A DNA stretch of 25,669 nucleotides from CAYNNP01 sp964398215 (lineage in GTDB: Bacteria; Planctomycetota; Planctomycetia; Pirellulales; Pirellulaceae): NCBI GenBank assembly GCA_964398215.1, contig CAYNNP010000071.1, positions 1 to 25,669 on the forward strand, in the 5' to 3' direction. Below, piece after piece: positions 15,533-24,113 of the stretch; within the stretch, counting starts at the first letter, position 1, and each line of letters starts with the position of its first letter. The position numbers and the translations under genes are program-made. The notes beneath the pieces are model-generated. The model was not told the origin of the DNA. It made no database searches and saw only the letters and a list, made by a program, of their open reading frames with translations.

Positions 15533-16309
15533 CTACTTGTCCGAAACTACTTTAAGTGTGCCTTTGGCAGCCCAAACGGTTCCCAGGACAAGAGTATTCA
15601 AGAACGATTTGTCTTCAAAGGTCTCGTTGGAGTGGCCGTAGGTGGTGCCGAACACACGTGCTTTGCCGTACTTGTTTGTCCAAAACACAGCGTGTTCCTT
15701 TTTGGTCTTCTCGCTTGTGCTAGTCGCCAGAACGGTCGTGTTGGGCCATAGTTTTTCGATGACGTACAATTCGTCTTTAGCCGATTTTTTGCCGTCAGGG
15801 TAACCAGCCATGATTGCATTGTCTTTGGCTTTCACGTTCACGGCATAATTGCTTTGATGCTCGTGGCGACGACTGGTCACACCAAGAAACTCACGCCAAT
15901 CATCGATTTTCGCTGAGCGGTAAGAGTGCATGGCACAGTGAATGACCACCGCATTGACGCCGTCATGATGCGCCTTTGTGATGCTGCGGATATATTCAGC
16001 GTTGTCCGTGCCTGCGAAACACTCATTGTGGATCACGACGTCGAACCCTTTGGACCAATCCGGGTTCTTGTACAAATCGATCTGGGCTTTGGTACCCTTG
16101 CCACCTTGGTTGACGACTGTCCAATTCGCGTTGAAGCCACGTTCTTTGAAAGCCAGTTGCATAGCTTTGGTTTGAAAGTCGTAGTCGTGACAACAGCCAC
16201 CAGTGACCAACAGAATATTCAAGGCACCGGGTTTCGGGTCATCGGCGAATGTAGGCTGCGCGATGACGGCGGTAATCAGAATCAGGCAGGCAGTGCGGAG
16301 CAGGTTCAT
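15533..16309 (-). CDS. Secreted ThuA-like domain protein
   Basis: 258 residues. Residues 1-22 form a clear signal peptide (basic start, hydrophobic core LILITAVIA, cleavage after TFA), so the mature protein is exported. The rest is a ThuA-like/trehalose utilisation domain, a class I glutamine amidotransferase-like fold: ILLVTGGCCHDY after the signal, VVIHNECFAG, AVVIHCAMHSYR, and a late HAVFWTNKYGKARVFGTTYGHSNETF. The family is very common in planctomycetes, often linked to carbohydrate breakdown, but the activity is not established. No sugar-metabolism gene lies beside it here. The ATG start is set by the signal peptide. It stands alone between two repeats. Confidence 0.88.
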   Translation of the reverse strand: MNLLRTACLILITAVIAQPTFADDPKPGALNILLVTGGCCHDYDFQTKAMQLAFKERGFNANWTVVNQGGKGTKAQIDLYKNPDWSKGFDVVIHNECFAGTDNAEYIRSITKAHHDGVNAVVIHCAMHSYRSAKIDDWREFLGVTSRRHEHQSNYAVNVKAKDNAIMAGYPDGKKSAKDELYVIEKLWPNTTVLATSTSEKTKKEHAVFWTNKYGKARVFGTTYGHSNETFEDKSFLNTLVLGTVWAAKGTLKVVSDK

Positions 16310-16369
16310 GACGCGTTTCGTTCTAAATGGAAGGTTAGTTGGGGAGTTGTATCATAACCGGAGTGTCGC

Positions 16370-16412
16370 CCGAAGTTCCGGCAATTGCAGCGTTTGCTCG
16401 GTTCGGCCGGCA
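16370..16412. repeat. Dispersed repeat, family C copy 2
   Basis: CCGAAGTTCCGGCAATTGCA begins a 43-bp stretch that matches the reverse complement of 7257-7299 at 39 of 43 positions. It sits 13 bp from the stop of the small membrane protein gene, upstream of the ThuA-like gene. Only one arm of the inverted unit is found here. Confidence 0.55.
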
Positions 16413-16424
16413 AAAAACGCAACT

Positions 16425-16850
16425 TCAAAAGTTTCCACCGGCGTACTTCAGCACGGTTACAGCAAGCGCGCTTGTTATCATGACCCCCGACACGAACAGC
16501 AGAAATCGAAGCCAGAGAGTTTCGTTACTTCCGCGAAGCCAGCTGACATAGACTTCTGTAATTGGCCCTGCAAAGTACAGCGCGTTTGCAATAAAGAAAC
16601 CCGCGACAAGTGTAAACAGCCCGTCATCTGTAGGACCGTTTCGCAGCAAGGCTGCAACACTGACCGCTCCAACAACTACGATGTAAACGATCCGTAGCCG
16701 TTCCCATTTGATGAATATGGGTTTAGCAAAGTCCAATAGCGACACCTTAACAGCAGGTTCACCCTGAACTTGATTGCCAGATTCCGTGATTGGGGCAGAG
16801 TAGGGATTGGGGTCCGTCACAAGCTTGGTTTCATCCGTTATCTTGACCAT
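16425..16850 (-). CDS. Small three-helix membrane protein, function unknown
   Basis: 141 residues. A soluble N-terminus of about 45 residues with the motif DPNPYSAP (13-20) precedes three probable membrane helices at about 53-70, 77-98 and 112-133. Short NPY(A/S)-motif membrane proteins recur in planctomycete genomes and have no assigned role. The start is taken as ATG 16850; a TTG three codons upstream is possible but less likely. It is divergent from the carotenoid operon with 77 bp between, so promoters for both must lie there. It could be co-transcribed with the ThuA-like gene 115 bp downstream, though a repeat intervenes. Confidence 0.7.
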   Translation of the reverse strand: MVKITDETKLVTDPNPYSAPITESGNQVQGEPAVKVSLLDFAKPIFIKWERLRIVYIVVVGAVSVAALLRNGPTDDGLFTLVAGFFIANALYFAGPITEVYVSWLRGSNETLWLRFLLFVSGVMITSALAVTVLKYAGGNF

Positions 16851-16927
16851 TGGCAACAATCTATCGATCTAGTTGATTGTAACATTTCCGGCTTGCCCGA
16901 ACGAAAAAAATTGGACTTGGAGAAGCA

Positions 16928-18499
16928 ATGACCACCACGGACCAGAATGGAATGGATGTTGTCGTTGTGGGTGGTGGGCTCGCTGGGCTTTCATCGGCTT
17001 GTGTGTTGGCGGCTCGCGGACACAAGGTAACACTACTAGATAAAAACTCGTGGGTTGGTGGAAAGGCGGCACAGCATTCAGCAGAAGGCTACCGCTTTGA
17101 CATGGGGCCAACGATTCTGACATTGCCCAGCGTCTTGAAACGCGTCTTCGAAGAAGCAGGACGCAACATGGATGACTATCTGGATTTGATCGAACTGGAT
17201 CCCCAGTGGCGATGTTTTTTCGAGGGACATGGCAGCCATCCTGACAACACCGTTTTAGATTTGGTCGCCAATACGGATCAGATGAAGCAGCACTTGGATG
17301 AATTTACGGGTGGCCCAGCTAGCAGTGCTGGCTACCAGCGCTTTATGAAAATGAGCGAACAGCTGCATGGTGTCTCGGATCGGTTTTTCTTTTGGCGCAG
17401 TGTAGGCGGCTTGAAAGATACGATGGAAGTTGGCGGTGCGTTTTCAGCGGCAGTACTGAAAGACGTTTTGTCGCTACGCATGGGACGCAGTGTTGCTTCG
17501 GTCGTTAGGTCACATGTTCCCGATCATCGCGTCGCGCAAATGATGGATCACTTTACTCAGTACGTTGGTTCATCGCCGTATGCGTCGCCGGCAGTTTTAT
17601 GCAGCATCGCACACATGCAAACCGATGAAGGCATTTGGTACCCCGTGGGCGGAACTCGTTCGGTCCCCGAGGCTCTTTATCGTTTGGGAACCGAACTAGG
17701 AGTGACTTTCCGAACAAGTGTCGACGTCATCCGGATTGACACCGAAGGCGGCCGAGCAGTCGGGGTCACCACAGCGGACAACGAAACGATTTCATGCGAC
17801 GCCGTCGTCAGTAACTGCGACGCGGTGCGGACTTATCGCGAACTACTGAGCGGGACTGACCAATCGATTCGCTTTGAAAAGAAGAACAAGTTTGACCCCG
17901 CCTGCAGTGGCGTTGTCCTCTATCTGGGTTTGGATCGTCGTTACGAACAATTGCTTCATCACAACTTCGTGTTCTCGAAAGATCCCGAAGAGGAATTCGA
18001 CTATATCTACAAACGTGGCGAACCAGCTCCCGACCCCAGCGCCTATGTCTGCGCTCCGGCAATTAGCGAATCGGAAGTCGCGCCGGCGGGCGGCGAGGCT
18101 CTGTACATCTTGGTTCACACGCCCTACCTGCGTGAAGGGCATGACTGGAAAGAGATGTTGCCTAAGTACCGTGAAGTGATTTTGGACAAGCTTGAAAGTA
18201 CCGCGGACATGAAAGGAATCCGGGACGCGATCAAATACGAATCGGCACTGACACCCGAAGGAATTCATAATCGATACCGTGTGCTAAACGGCGCGATCTA
18301 TGGTCTGGCCAGTCACGGCAAATTCACTGGCGCGTTCAAACCATCGAATCGCCGAAAGGACATTCATGGATTGTATTTGGCCGGAGGTGCCGCACACCCT
18401 GGCCCCGGCATGCCGATGGTTTTGATGAGTGGTTGGATCGCTGCGGATTCGTTGGATACGGATGTCAAAAAAGGACAGTTGGCGACGGCTTCGGCCTGA
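16928..18499 (+). CDS. CrtI-family carotenoid desaturase/oxidase
   Basis: A 523-residue FAD enzyme. The dinucleotide-binding motif VVGGGLAGLSSA is at 13-24 with the acidic end of strand 2 at LLDKN (36-40). The C-terminal family signature GLYLAGGAAHPGPGMPMVL (481-499) closes the FAD site. Length fits phytoene/diapophytoene desaturases and oxidases (CrtI, CrtN, CrtP). It opens a tight trio: an acyltransferase begins 6 bp after its stop and a glycosyltransferase overlaps that one. In Staphylococcus, CrtP (oxidase), CrtQ (glycosyltransferase) and CrtO (acyltransferase) finish staphyloxanthin, so a CrtP- or CrtN-like role is the best guess. The sequence alone does not tell desaturase from terminal oxidase, nor C30 from C40 substrate. 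Start supported by GGAG about 8 nt upstream of the ATG. Confidence 0.88.
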   Translation: MTTTDQNGMDVVVVGGGLAGLSSACVLAARGHKVTLLDKNSWVGGKAAQHSAEGYRFDMGPTILTLPSVLKRVFEEAGRNMDDYLDLIELDPQWRCFFEGHGSHPDNTVLDLVANTDQMKQHLDEFTGGPASSAGYQRFMKMSEQLHGVSDRFFFWRSVGGLKDTMEVGGAFSAAVLKDVLSLRMGRSVASVVRSHVPDHRVAQMMDHFTQYVGSSPYASPAVLCSIAHMQTDEGIWYPVGGTRSVPEALYRLGTELGVTFRTSVDVIRIDTEGGRAVGVTTADNETISCDAVVSNCDAVRTYRELLSGTDQSIRFEKKNKFDPACSGVVLYLGLDRRYEQLLHHNFVFSKDPEEEFDYIYKRGEPAPDPSAYVCAPAISESEVAPAGGEALYILVHTPYLREGHDWKEMLPKYREVILDKLESTADMKGIRDAIKYESALTPEGIHNRYRVLNGAIYGLASHGKFTGAFKPSNRRKDIHGLYLAGGAAHPGPGMPMVLMSGWIAADSLDTDVKKGQLATASA

Positions 18500-18505
18500 T
18501 CAAGA

Positions 18506-19300
18506 ATGAAACGACAGGATGCACCGCCGAAGGTTTCTGGATGGTTCCAAGATGGATTCCATCGATTTCTACGGCGTTATTTGCGCAAGAATTTTCACGC
18601 GATCGCTGTTCATCGCCAGCAAGCTTCTTTTGATATTGGAACAGAGACGCCGCTGATGGTTTACGGAAATCATCCATCGTGGTGGGACCCGATGATCGCT
18701 CATTTCTTGAACCGGACGCTGATGGTCGGCCGCCAGTTCTATGCGCCGATTGATCACGCGGCCCTGCAAAAGTATCGGGTCCTGGGAAAGCTTGGTTTTT
18801 ATGGCGTCGATTTAGAATCAAACCGCGGTGCCGCTGAATTTTTACAACGGAGCATGTCGATCATCAGTTCACCCGGTACTGCGATTTGGCTGACACCCGA
18901 AGGCCGTTTTGTCGATGCGCGCGATCACGGGCAACCTCTGATGCCGGGTCTAGCGCACCTTTGCAAGAAGGCGGATTCGGGGCACGCGATACCACTTGCG
19001 CTTGAGTACGTGTTTTGGGATGAAAAGTTGCCCGTTTGCCTTGCGAAGTTCGGCGAACCGATTGCGTTGGCGGGTTTCCAAGAACGTGACAAAGCAACCT
19101 GGAACGAAGTCTTGACCACTGCGTTTCGAACGAACCAGTTGGAGCTTGCCGAGGATTCCAAGGCGCGTTCCGCTGAACCGTTCGAGAATCTGCTGAAAGG
19201 CAAGCGGGGCGCGGGTTCTTTTTACGATTCGTTTCGACGAGCCAAGTCGGTGGCCTCAGGAAAACAGTTCCGAGCGTCTCATGGAGACCAATTCGAATGA
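18506..19300 (+). CDS. PlsC-type acyltransferase (CrtO-like candidate)
   Basis: 264 residues with the glycerolphosphate acyltransferase fold. The catalytic HX4D is in NHPSWWDP (His56, Asp61); block III is TPEGRF (130-135), a variant of the usual EGTR. There is no obvious membrane helix; a basic amphipathic N-terminus (FHRFLRRYLRKNF) may attach it to the membrane. It follows the CrtI-family gene by 6 bp, and its TGA overlaps the next ATG (ATGA at 19297-19300). In this context it could acylate a carotenoid glycoside, as staphylococcal CrtO does, though CrtO itself belongs to a different fold family, so the match is one of role and not homology. Phospholipid acylation is the alternative. Confidence 0.85.
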   Translation: MKRQDAPPKVSGWFQDGFHRFLRRYLRKNFHAIAVHRQQASFDIGTETPLMVYGNHPSWWDPMIAHFLNRTLMVGRQFYAPIDHAALQKYRVLGKLGFYGVDLESNRGAAEFLQRSMSIISSPGTAIWLTPEGRFVDARDHGQPLMPGLAHLCKKADSGHAIPLALEYVFWDEKLPVCLAKFGEPIALAGFQERDKATWNEVLTTAFRTNQLELAEDSKARSAEPFENLLKGKRGAGSFYDSFRRAKSVASGKQFRASHGDQFE

Positions 19301-20412
19301 TCCTGGGACTATCAATTCTGGCTCTCGTGCTGGCCGCCATTCCAGCAGCCATGTTTCTGAAAAACTTGCCGTTGTTTTGTGTAGACCTGGCTGTACCCGT
19401 TGGTGACCCGCCAGCGATTTCGGTTTTGATCCCAGCACGCGACGAAGAATCCGGGATTGAACGATGTGTGCGCTCGGTACTGGCCAGCGAATCGGTCGAT
19501 GTCGAAGTCTTGGTGATCGACGACCAATCAACCGACCAAACGGCAGCTATCGTCAACAGGATCGCCGAAGAAGATTCGAGAGTGCAGTGCATTGCCGGCA
19601 GTGGATTGCCCGATGGTTGGAATGGAAAACAGCACGCATGCTATCGGCTTAGCGAGACGGCCAAGCATCCGTATCTGGTTTTTCTGGATGCAGACGTGCG
19701 GCTCGCTGCTGATGCGTTGGCAAAGCTGGTTGCTAGGAAACGATCAAGTAACGTGGCGCTGCTGAGTGCGTTTCCGCATCAAGAAACGGGAACGATATTG
19801 GAGCAGTGGATCATTCCGATGATGCACTTCATCTTGCTCGGATACTTGCCGTTTGATCGCATGCGTTCCAGCACGGATGCGTCGTTTGCATCTGGATGCG
19901 GTCAGTTGTTTTTGACCAGCGCCGAAGAGTACTTTGCTGCAGGGACTCACAAGGCGATCATGTCGTCAAGGCATGATGGAGTGAAACTACCCAGGGCGTA
20001 TCGCTCTCACGGGATGGCGACGGATGTCGTTGATGGCACAACGTTGGCTGAATGCCGGATGTATCGTAGCGCCAGCGAAGTCATCCGCGGTGTGTTGAAG
20101 AATGCCACAGAAGGCATCGCAAACCCTCGACTGATCGTTGTGTTTACGGTGCTATTGATTGGCAGCAGTGTGCTTCCACTTTTGATGCTAATTTCATCCG
20201 TGATGCTGCAGCAAACCACCGCCGCTGTGATTTCGTTGATCGCGCTGGTGCTTGGTCACTTGCCGCGATTTCTTGGAGCAGCCAGATTTCGGCAGTCGTG
20301 GGCGGGTGCTATTTTTCACTCTCTGGCGACTGGTTTATTTGTCTCGCTGCAATGGATCGCATTGGTCGGGCACCTGTTTGGCAAACAAGTCCAATGGCGC
20401 GGCCGGCAGTAG
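19297..20412 (+). CDS. GT2 membrane glycosyltransferase (CrtQ/HpnB-like)
   Basis: 371 residues. One N-terminal membrane helix (about 3-28), a GT-A domain (40-260), then several C-terminal helices (about 265-350). ISVLIPARDE (41-50) begins the nucleotide-sugar fold, VIDDQSTD (73-80) is the first acidic motif and DAD at 131-133 is the metal-binding DxD. PDGWNGKQHACY (105-116) is typical of the subgroup with CrtQ and the hopene-associated HpnB. The translational overlap with the acyltransferase (ATGA) argues for coupled expression. In the CrtP/CrtO/CrtQ scheme it would glycosylate the carboxyl end of a carotenoid acid; a hopanoid or other lipid acceptor is the alternative. No terminator follows directly; a family A repeat lies 65 bp downstream. 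Confidence 0.87.
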   Translation: MILGLSILALVLAAIPAAMFLKNLPLFCVDLAVPVGDPPAISVLIPARDEESGIERCVRSVLASESVDVEVLVIDDQSTDQTAAIVNRIAEEDSRVQCIAGSGLPDGWNGKQHACYRLSETAKHPYLVFLDADVRLAADALAKLVARKRSSNVALLSAFPHQETGTILEQWIIPMMHFILLGYLPFDRMRSSTDASFASGCGQLFLTSAEEYFAAGTHKAIMSSRHDGVKLPRAYRSHGMATDVVDGTTLAECRMYRSASEVIRGVLKNATEGIANPRLIVVFTVLLIGSSVLPLLMLISSVMLQQTTAAVISLIALVLGHLPRFLGAARFRQSWAGAIFHSLATGLFVSLQWIALVGHLFGKQVQWRGRQ

Positions 20413-20477
20413 CAATGCGCTGGTTAGCAGTCGACGCTTGCGTTTTTTCACAAACGTGGCGGTGGTCGTGCGCAAAG

Positions 20478-20590
20478 CAGTTTTTCAATCTGAGTCGTTC
20501 GTAGATTGGGCATTCTTGCCCGATTCAAAGCGTTTTTAAATTCAGTCGGGCAGGAATGCCCAACCTACTTTGAAAAAGTGATTTGCCCTG
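20478..20590. repeat. MITE-like repeat, family A copy 3 (most complete)
   Basis: Starts CAGTTTTTCAATCTGAG and ends TTTGAAAAAGTGATTTGCCC, imperfect terminal inverted repeats. Inside, GTAGATTGGGCATTCTTGCC pairs imperfectly with GGCAGGAATGCCCAACCTAC around GTTTTTAAATTCAGTC. The reverse complement aligns almost base for base with 15378-15481, and its right-hand end matches the left end of 2120-2245. It lies between the glycosyltransferase and pfk genes. Confidence 0.65.
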
Positions 20591-20674
20591 TGGGCGGTTG
20601 TGACTTTTCGGTTCGGACCTTACAAGTAGCGATGTCAACAACACGCTTACGGATAAACTTGAAAGGAAATCGCA

Positions 20675-21835
20675 ATGACTGATTTGCCTGCTGAAATTGA
20701 TGGCGAACTTTCAGACCGGCCTCGCATCGGCATCTTGACATCGGGTGGTGATTGCCCGGGATTGAATGCCGTGATTCGGGCAGCTACGAAAACGAGTTAT
20801 TGGCTTGGTTACGATTTGATCGGTTTTCGTGATGGATTTGAAGGACTGATTGACCCGATCCGCGCGACAGTTCTGACGCCGCAAAATACCGCGGGGATTT
20901 TGGTGGACGGTGGAACGATTCTGGGCTCAACCAACAAGGGACGCTTTGGTGCCAGAAAAGGAGTCGACGGACGCGCGGAGATCGACCCGGCCTTGGTCGC
21001 AAAAGTTGGCGAGACTTTTAAGACTCTTGAGCTAGAAGGATTGATTGTGGTCGGTGGCGATGGGTCGCTTTCAACGGCGCTGCAGTTTCACGAAGCAGGC
21101 TTGCCGGTAGTAGGCGTTCCCAAAACAATCGACAACGACCTGAAGTGCACCGCGTACACGTTCGGTTTCAATAGTGCTGTTTTGTGTTGCAGCGATGCAC
21201 TGGATCGACTTCACACGACGGCTGCCAGTCATGGCCGTGTGATGGTGCTGGAAGTCATGGGCCGGCACACTGGCTGGATTGCGTTGCACGGTGGAATCGC
21301 TGGCGGCGCCGACGTGATTTTGATTCCAGAGGTTGATTGGACCTATGAAAACATCATTGCCAAAATCGATGAACGTACTGAACTCGGCAAGAACTTTACG
21401 CTAGTCGTGGTTGCCGAAGGCGCAAGTTTGCCGGACGGTTCCCATGTCACGAATGATAGCCAGCAAGCGAATTTGCAAGCGAAGCTGGGCGGAATTGGAG
21501 CCGTCGTTACAGCGGAGCTGGATAAACGTATCGAACAAGACACACGTTCTGTGGTCTTGGGGCATCTGCAGCGCGGCGGCGGTCCGACGACTTTTGATCG
21601 GGTGCTGTCCAGTCAGTATGGTGCGCACGCGGTTCGACTGATTGTCGAACAGAAGTTTGGAGACATGGTGTGCAGCGATCCGCCAGACATTTTGTCGGTA
21701 CCAATTTCAGATGCTGTCAACGCGATCCGTACCGTTGATCCAAAAGGATCGGCAGTACAAACGGCTCGCGGAATGGGAATTTGCTTTGGAGATACGCCAG
21801 GCTATCAAAACCCGTTCAATACCGGTGGCAACTAG
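20675..21835 (+). CDS. pfkA: 6-phosphofructokinase, predicted ATP-dependent
   Basis: 386 residues of the PfkA family, phosphorylating fructose 6-phosphate in glycolysis. GGDCPGLN (24-31) and GGDGS (127-131) bind the phosphoryl donor; TIDND (151-155) holds the catalytic Asp153; EVMGRHTGW binds the sugar phosphate. The residues that split the family are Gly130 (E. coli 104) and Lys150 (E. coli 124). Gly at the first points to ATP; pyrophosphate enzymes have Asp there. Lys at the second is shared with pyrophosphate enzymes and with a long ATP subgroup found in actinobacteria and others, whose length this protein fits. Start ATG 20675 has AAAGGA about 8 nt upstream. It ends in a clear terminator. 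Donor choice is a prediction. Confidence 0.93.
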   Translation: MTDLPAEIDGELSDRPRIGILTSGGDCPGLNAVIRAATKTSYWLGYDLIGFRDGFEGLIDPIRATVLTPQNTAGILVDGGTILGSTNKGRFGARKGVDGRAEIDPALVAKVGETFKTLELEGLIVVGGDGSLSTALQFHEAGLPVVGVPKTIDNDLKCTAYTFGFNSAVLCCSDALDRLHTTAASHGRVMVLEVMGRHTGWIALHGGIAGGADVILIPEVDWTYENIIAKIDERTELGKNFTLVVVAEGASLPDGSHVTNDSQQANLQAKLGGIGAVVTAELDKRIEQDTRSVVLGHLQRGGGPTTFDRVLSSQYGAHAVRLIVEQKFGDMVCSDPPDILSVPISDAVNAIRTVDPKGSAVQTARGMGICFGDTPGYQNPFNTGGN

Positions 21836-22323
21836 CGGGCTTTGCAATGGCCAGTAGAAACGAAAAAACGACGTGCAAGCGCGGGACCGCACGAGCACGT
21901 CGTTTTTATGTTTAAAACCACAAGATCAAATGTGTTTTCGAACCGCAATCCCACACCACGGCCCCTACACAAACCATCCCGGTTAACGTCGGCCGATCAC
22001 ACAAGATCGACTTTCGCCGGTATCATAAGGGATCGGACGGTCGCATCGCTCGCTCGGGTCGTAACCATCGATTGGCCGCAAAATCGAAACCTGGTCGAGT
22101 GTCGTTCCGTCTGCGAAGAGTTTGCCGACGAAGTTGACTTTGTGGGTTATCTACCAAACCAATTTCGCTAGCTTTGCCTATAAAATCATTTTGCCGTTCG
22201 TAGATAACAGAAAGTGCAAATTCTCTAATCCGCAAGGTTTACCTAGCCGATAAGGTCTGATGAGTACCGGCGCATGGATGCGCCAATGATGTTTCACGGA
22301 CCGAGATGGGAAACTGAACGACA
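21836..22323. other. Intergenic leader between pfkA and the mla operon
   Basis: After the pfkA terminator, about 400 bp lack a supported gene. A short perfect inverted repeat, GGCGCAT-GG-ATGCGCC, lies about 50 bp upstream of the mlaE GTG start. I see no tRNA and no riboswitch I can name. The mla promoter must lie here but I cannot place it with confidence. Confidence 0.4.
21865..21908 (+). terminator. Intrinsic terminator after pfkA
   Basis: AAAACGACGTGC (21865-21876) pairs with GCACGTCGTTTT (21895-21906), a perfect 12-bp stem followed directly by further Ts. It lies 30 bp after the pfkA stop. The A-rich left flank also makes it usable from the minus strand. Confidence 0.85.
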
Positions 22324-23187
22324 GTGTCTACGGCGGGACCTATTTCGACAGTCAAAACGCAACGCAGCAATGCGTTTGTTCGCTGGGTAACGCAATGGGG
22401 CTCGGCAGTTGTTGATGGTGTCGCATCGATTGGCGACATGGCCATGTTTGCATGGCGAATGCTGCAATGGATGTTTTCACGCTTGCCGCAGCGCGGAACA
22501 ATCTTGGTAAATTTCTACGAGATTGGCGTCCTGAGCTTGCCAGTTGTCGCTTTGACGGGAACCTTCATCGGAATGGTCTTGGCGGTACAGAGCTACTACA
22601 CCTTTCATGCCATCGGGCTTGCTTCGCACTTGGGCGTTGTCATCAACACGACATTGGTCCGAGAACTGGGACCGGTTCTTGCTGCCACCATGTTGGCCGG
22701 CCGAGTTGGAAGCGCCATGGCTGCTGTGCTTGGCACGATGCGAGTGACCGAACAGATTGATGCATTGTCAGCAATGGGCGCAGATCCTGTGCATTACTTA
22801 GTGGTGCCGCGATTCTTAGCATGCATCCTGTTGATCCCCGCCTTGACGATTGTCGCAGATTTCATGGGGATTGTTGGCGGCTATTTTTACAGCGTGATTG
22901 TATTGGACATTGATCACGCGGCCTATTTACATCACTCTCGCGAGGGTGTGGTTGGGTTCGACTTGTTCACGGGGATCTTCAAAAGTTTTTTCTTTGGCGC
23001 CATCATTGCGGTTGTCAGTTGCTATCAGGGTTTCAATTGTGAACCTGGTGCCGACGGCGTGGGCAAAGCAGCGACTTATTCATTCGTGTATTCGTTTGTG
23101 TTAATCTTAGGTATCGACCTGCTCCTGAACGTTGTCATGAACGAGATCTACTTGCAGTATTTCGCTACAGGGGCATCCATCATATGA
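22324..23187 (+). CDS. mlaE: MlaE-family ABC permease (lipid transport)
   Basis: 287 residues; inner-membrane permease of a phospholipid transport system. About five membrane helices: roughly 66-90, 100-115, 160-185, 215-240 and 250-280. The family core VRELGPVLAATMLAGRVGS, followed by TEQIDALSAMGADPVHYLVVPR, is unmistakable; the Glu in RELGP and the EQIDAL coupling helix contact the ATPase. The start is GTG 22324 with no good Shine-Dalgarno, so the first 10-20 residues are uncertain. Its TGA overlaps the ATG of mlaF (ATGA, 23184-23187). Together with mlaF and mlaD this is the MlaFED core; the small STAS subunit MlaB and the periplasmic MlaC are not seen here. Confidence 0.95.
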   Translation: MSTAGPISTVKTQRSNAFVRWVTQWGSAVVDGVASIGDMAMFAWRMLQWMFSRLPQRGTILVNFYEIGVLSLPVVALTGTFIGMVLAVQSYYTFHAIGLASHLGVVINTTLVRELGPVLAATMLAGRVGSAMAAVLGTMRVTEQIDALSAMGADPVHYLVVPRFLACILLIPALTIVADFMGIVGGYFYSVIVLDIDHAAYLHHSREGVVGFDLFTGIFKSFFFGAIIAVVSCYQGFNCEPGADGVGKAATYSFVYSFVLILGIDLLLNVVMNEIYLQYFATGASII

Positions 23188-24065
23188 GCCCCCCAAGTAG
23201 CGTTGCCGATTCTGAAATGCAATCAGACCAAGTCATTGACGAAACTGATTACTTGGTCAAAGTCAACGACATCACTGTTTCGTTTGGCACACAAACGATT
23301 CTGAAAAATGTCACGTTGAGTATTGAACGTGGACAGACGCTTGCCATCATCGGTGAAAGCGGTTGTGGAAAAACGGTTTTGATGAAAACGATTGTTGGAC
23401 TGGTTACACCCACCCGAGGCGAAGTCGTTTTCGATGGTCGCCGGCTCGATCAACTTAATGGCAGAGCACTGACGAAAGTGCGTCAGCGATTCGGATTTGT
23501 ATTTCAGAACGCGGCGTTGTTCGACAGCATGTCGATCTATGACAACATCGCTTTTCCGATCAAACAGACAAAACTACGGCTTGAACCCAGAGAAGAACGC
23601 GAACGAGTGATGGAGTTGCTTGCCCAAGTAGGTTTACCATCTTCGGTCGGTATGAAGCGGCCTGCTGAATTGTCAGGCGGAATGCGAAAGCGAGTGGGGC
23701 TTGCAAGAGCATTGATCCTACAGCCGGAGTTGGTTGTTTACGACGAACCGACAACGGGCTTGGACCCCATCATGAGCGATGTAATTAACGAACTGATCTT
23801 GGATACTCGGCGACGGCATCCAGTGACCAGTGTGGTTGTTACTCACGACATGCATACGACCAGGAAAGTATCGGATCGGGTTGTGATGATGTTTCCACGA
23901 GCGCGACTGTCCGATGACCAGTCGCAAGTTTTGTTCGACGGCCCGCCCAGCGATCTGGAGCATGCAGAGGATCGTCGTGTACGACAGTTCGTGCGCGGAG
24001 AAGCGGGCGAGCGGTTGGATGAAATGACTCGCGAACTTAAATCGCTATCTGAAAAAGGGATTTAA
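23184..24065 (+). CDS. mlaF: MlaF-family ABC transporter ATPase
   Basis: 293 residues; the cytosolic ATPase that drives the MlaE permease. Walker A GESGCGKT (57-64), Q-loop FQNAALFDS with Gln108, signature LSGGMRKR (163-170), Walker B LVVYDEPT with catalytic Glu188, and switch His221 (VVTHDM). LSGGMRKRVGLARA is the form typical of MlaF/Ttg2A and not of other importers. The first 20 residues and the last 30 (GEAGERLDEMTRELKSLSEK) extend a little beyond the domain; the C-terminal helix may replace part of the MlaB contact, which is speculative. Overlaps mlaE by 4 nt; mlaD follows 48 bp later. Confidence 0.96.
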   Translation: MSPPSSVADSEMQSDQVIDETDYLVKVNDITVSFGTQTILKNVTLSIERGQTLAIIGESGCGKTVLMKTIVGLVTPTRGEVVFDGRRLDQLNGRALTKVRQRFGFVFQNAALFDSMSIYDNIAFPIKQTKLRLEPREERERVMELLAQVGLPSSVGMKRPAELSGGMRKRVGLARALILQPELVVYDEPTTGLDPIMSDVINELILDTRRRHPVTSVVVTHDMHTTRKVSDRVVMMFPRARLSDDQSQVLFDGPPSDLEHAEDRRVRQFVRGEAGERLDEMTRELKSLSEKGI

Positions 24066-24113
24066 ACAACAGGACTTCACGATGAAGTTCTTCGTTTGAT
24101 ACGAGATTAGATC

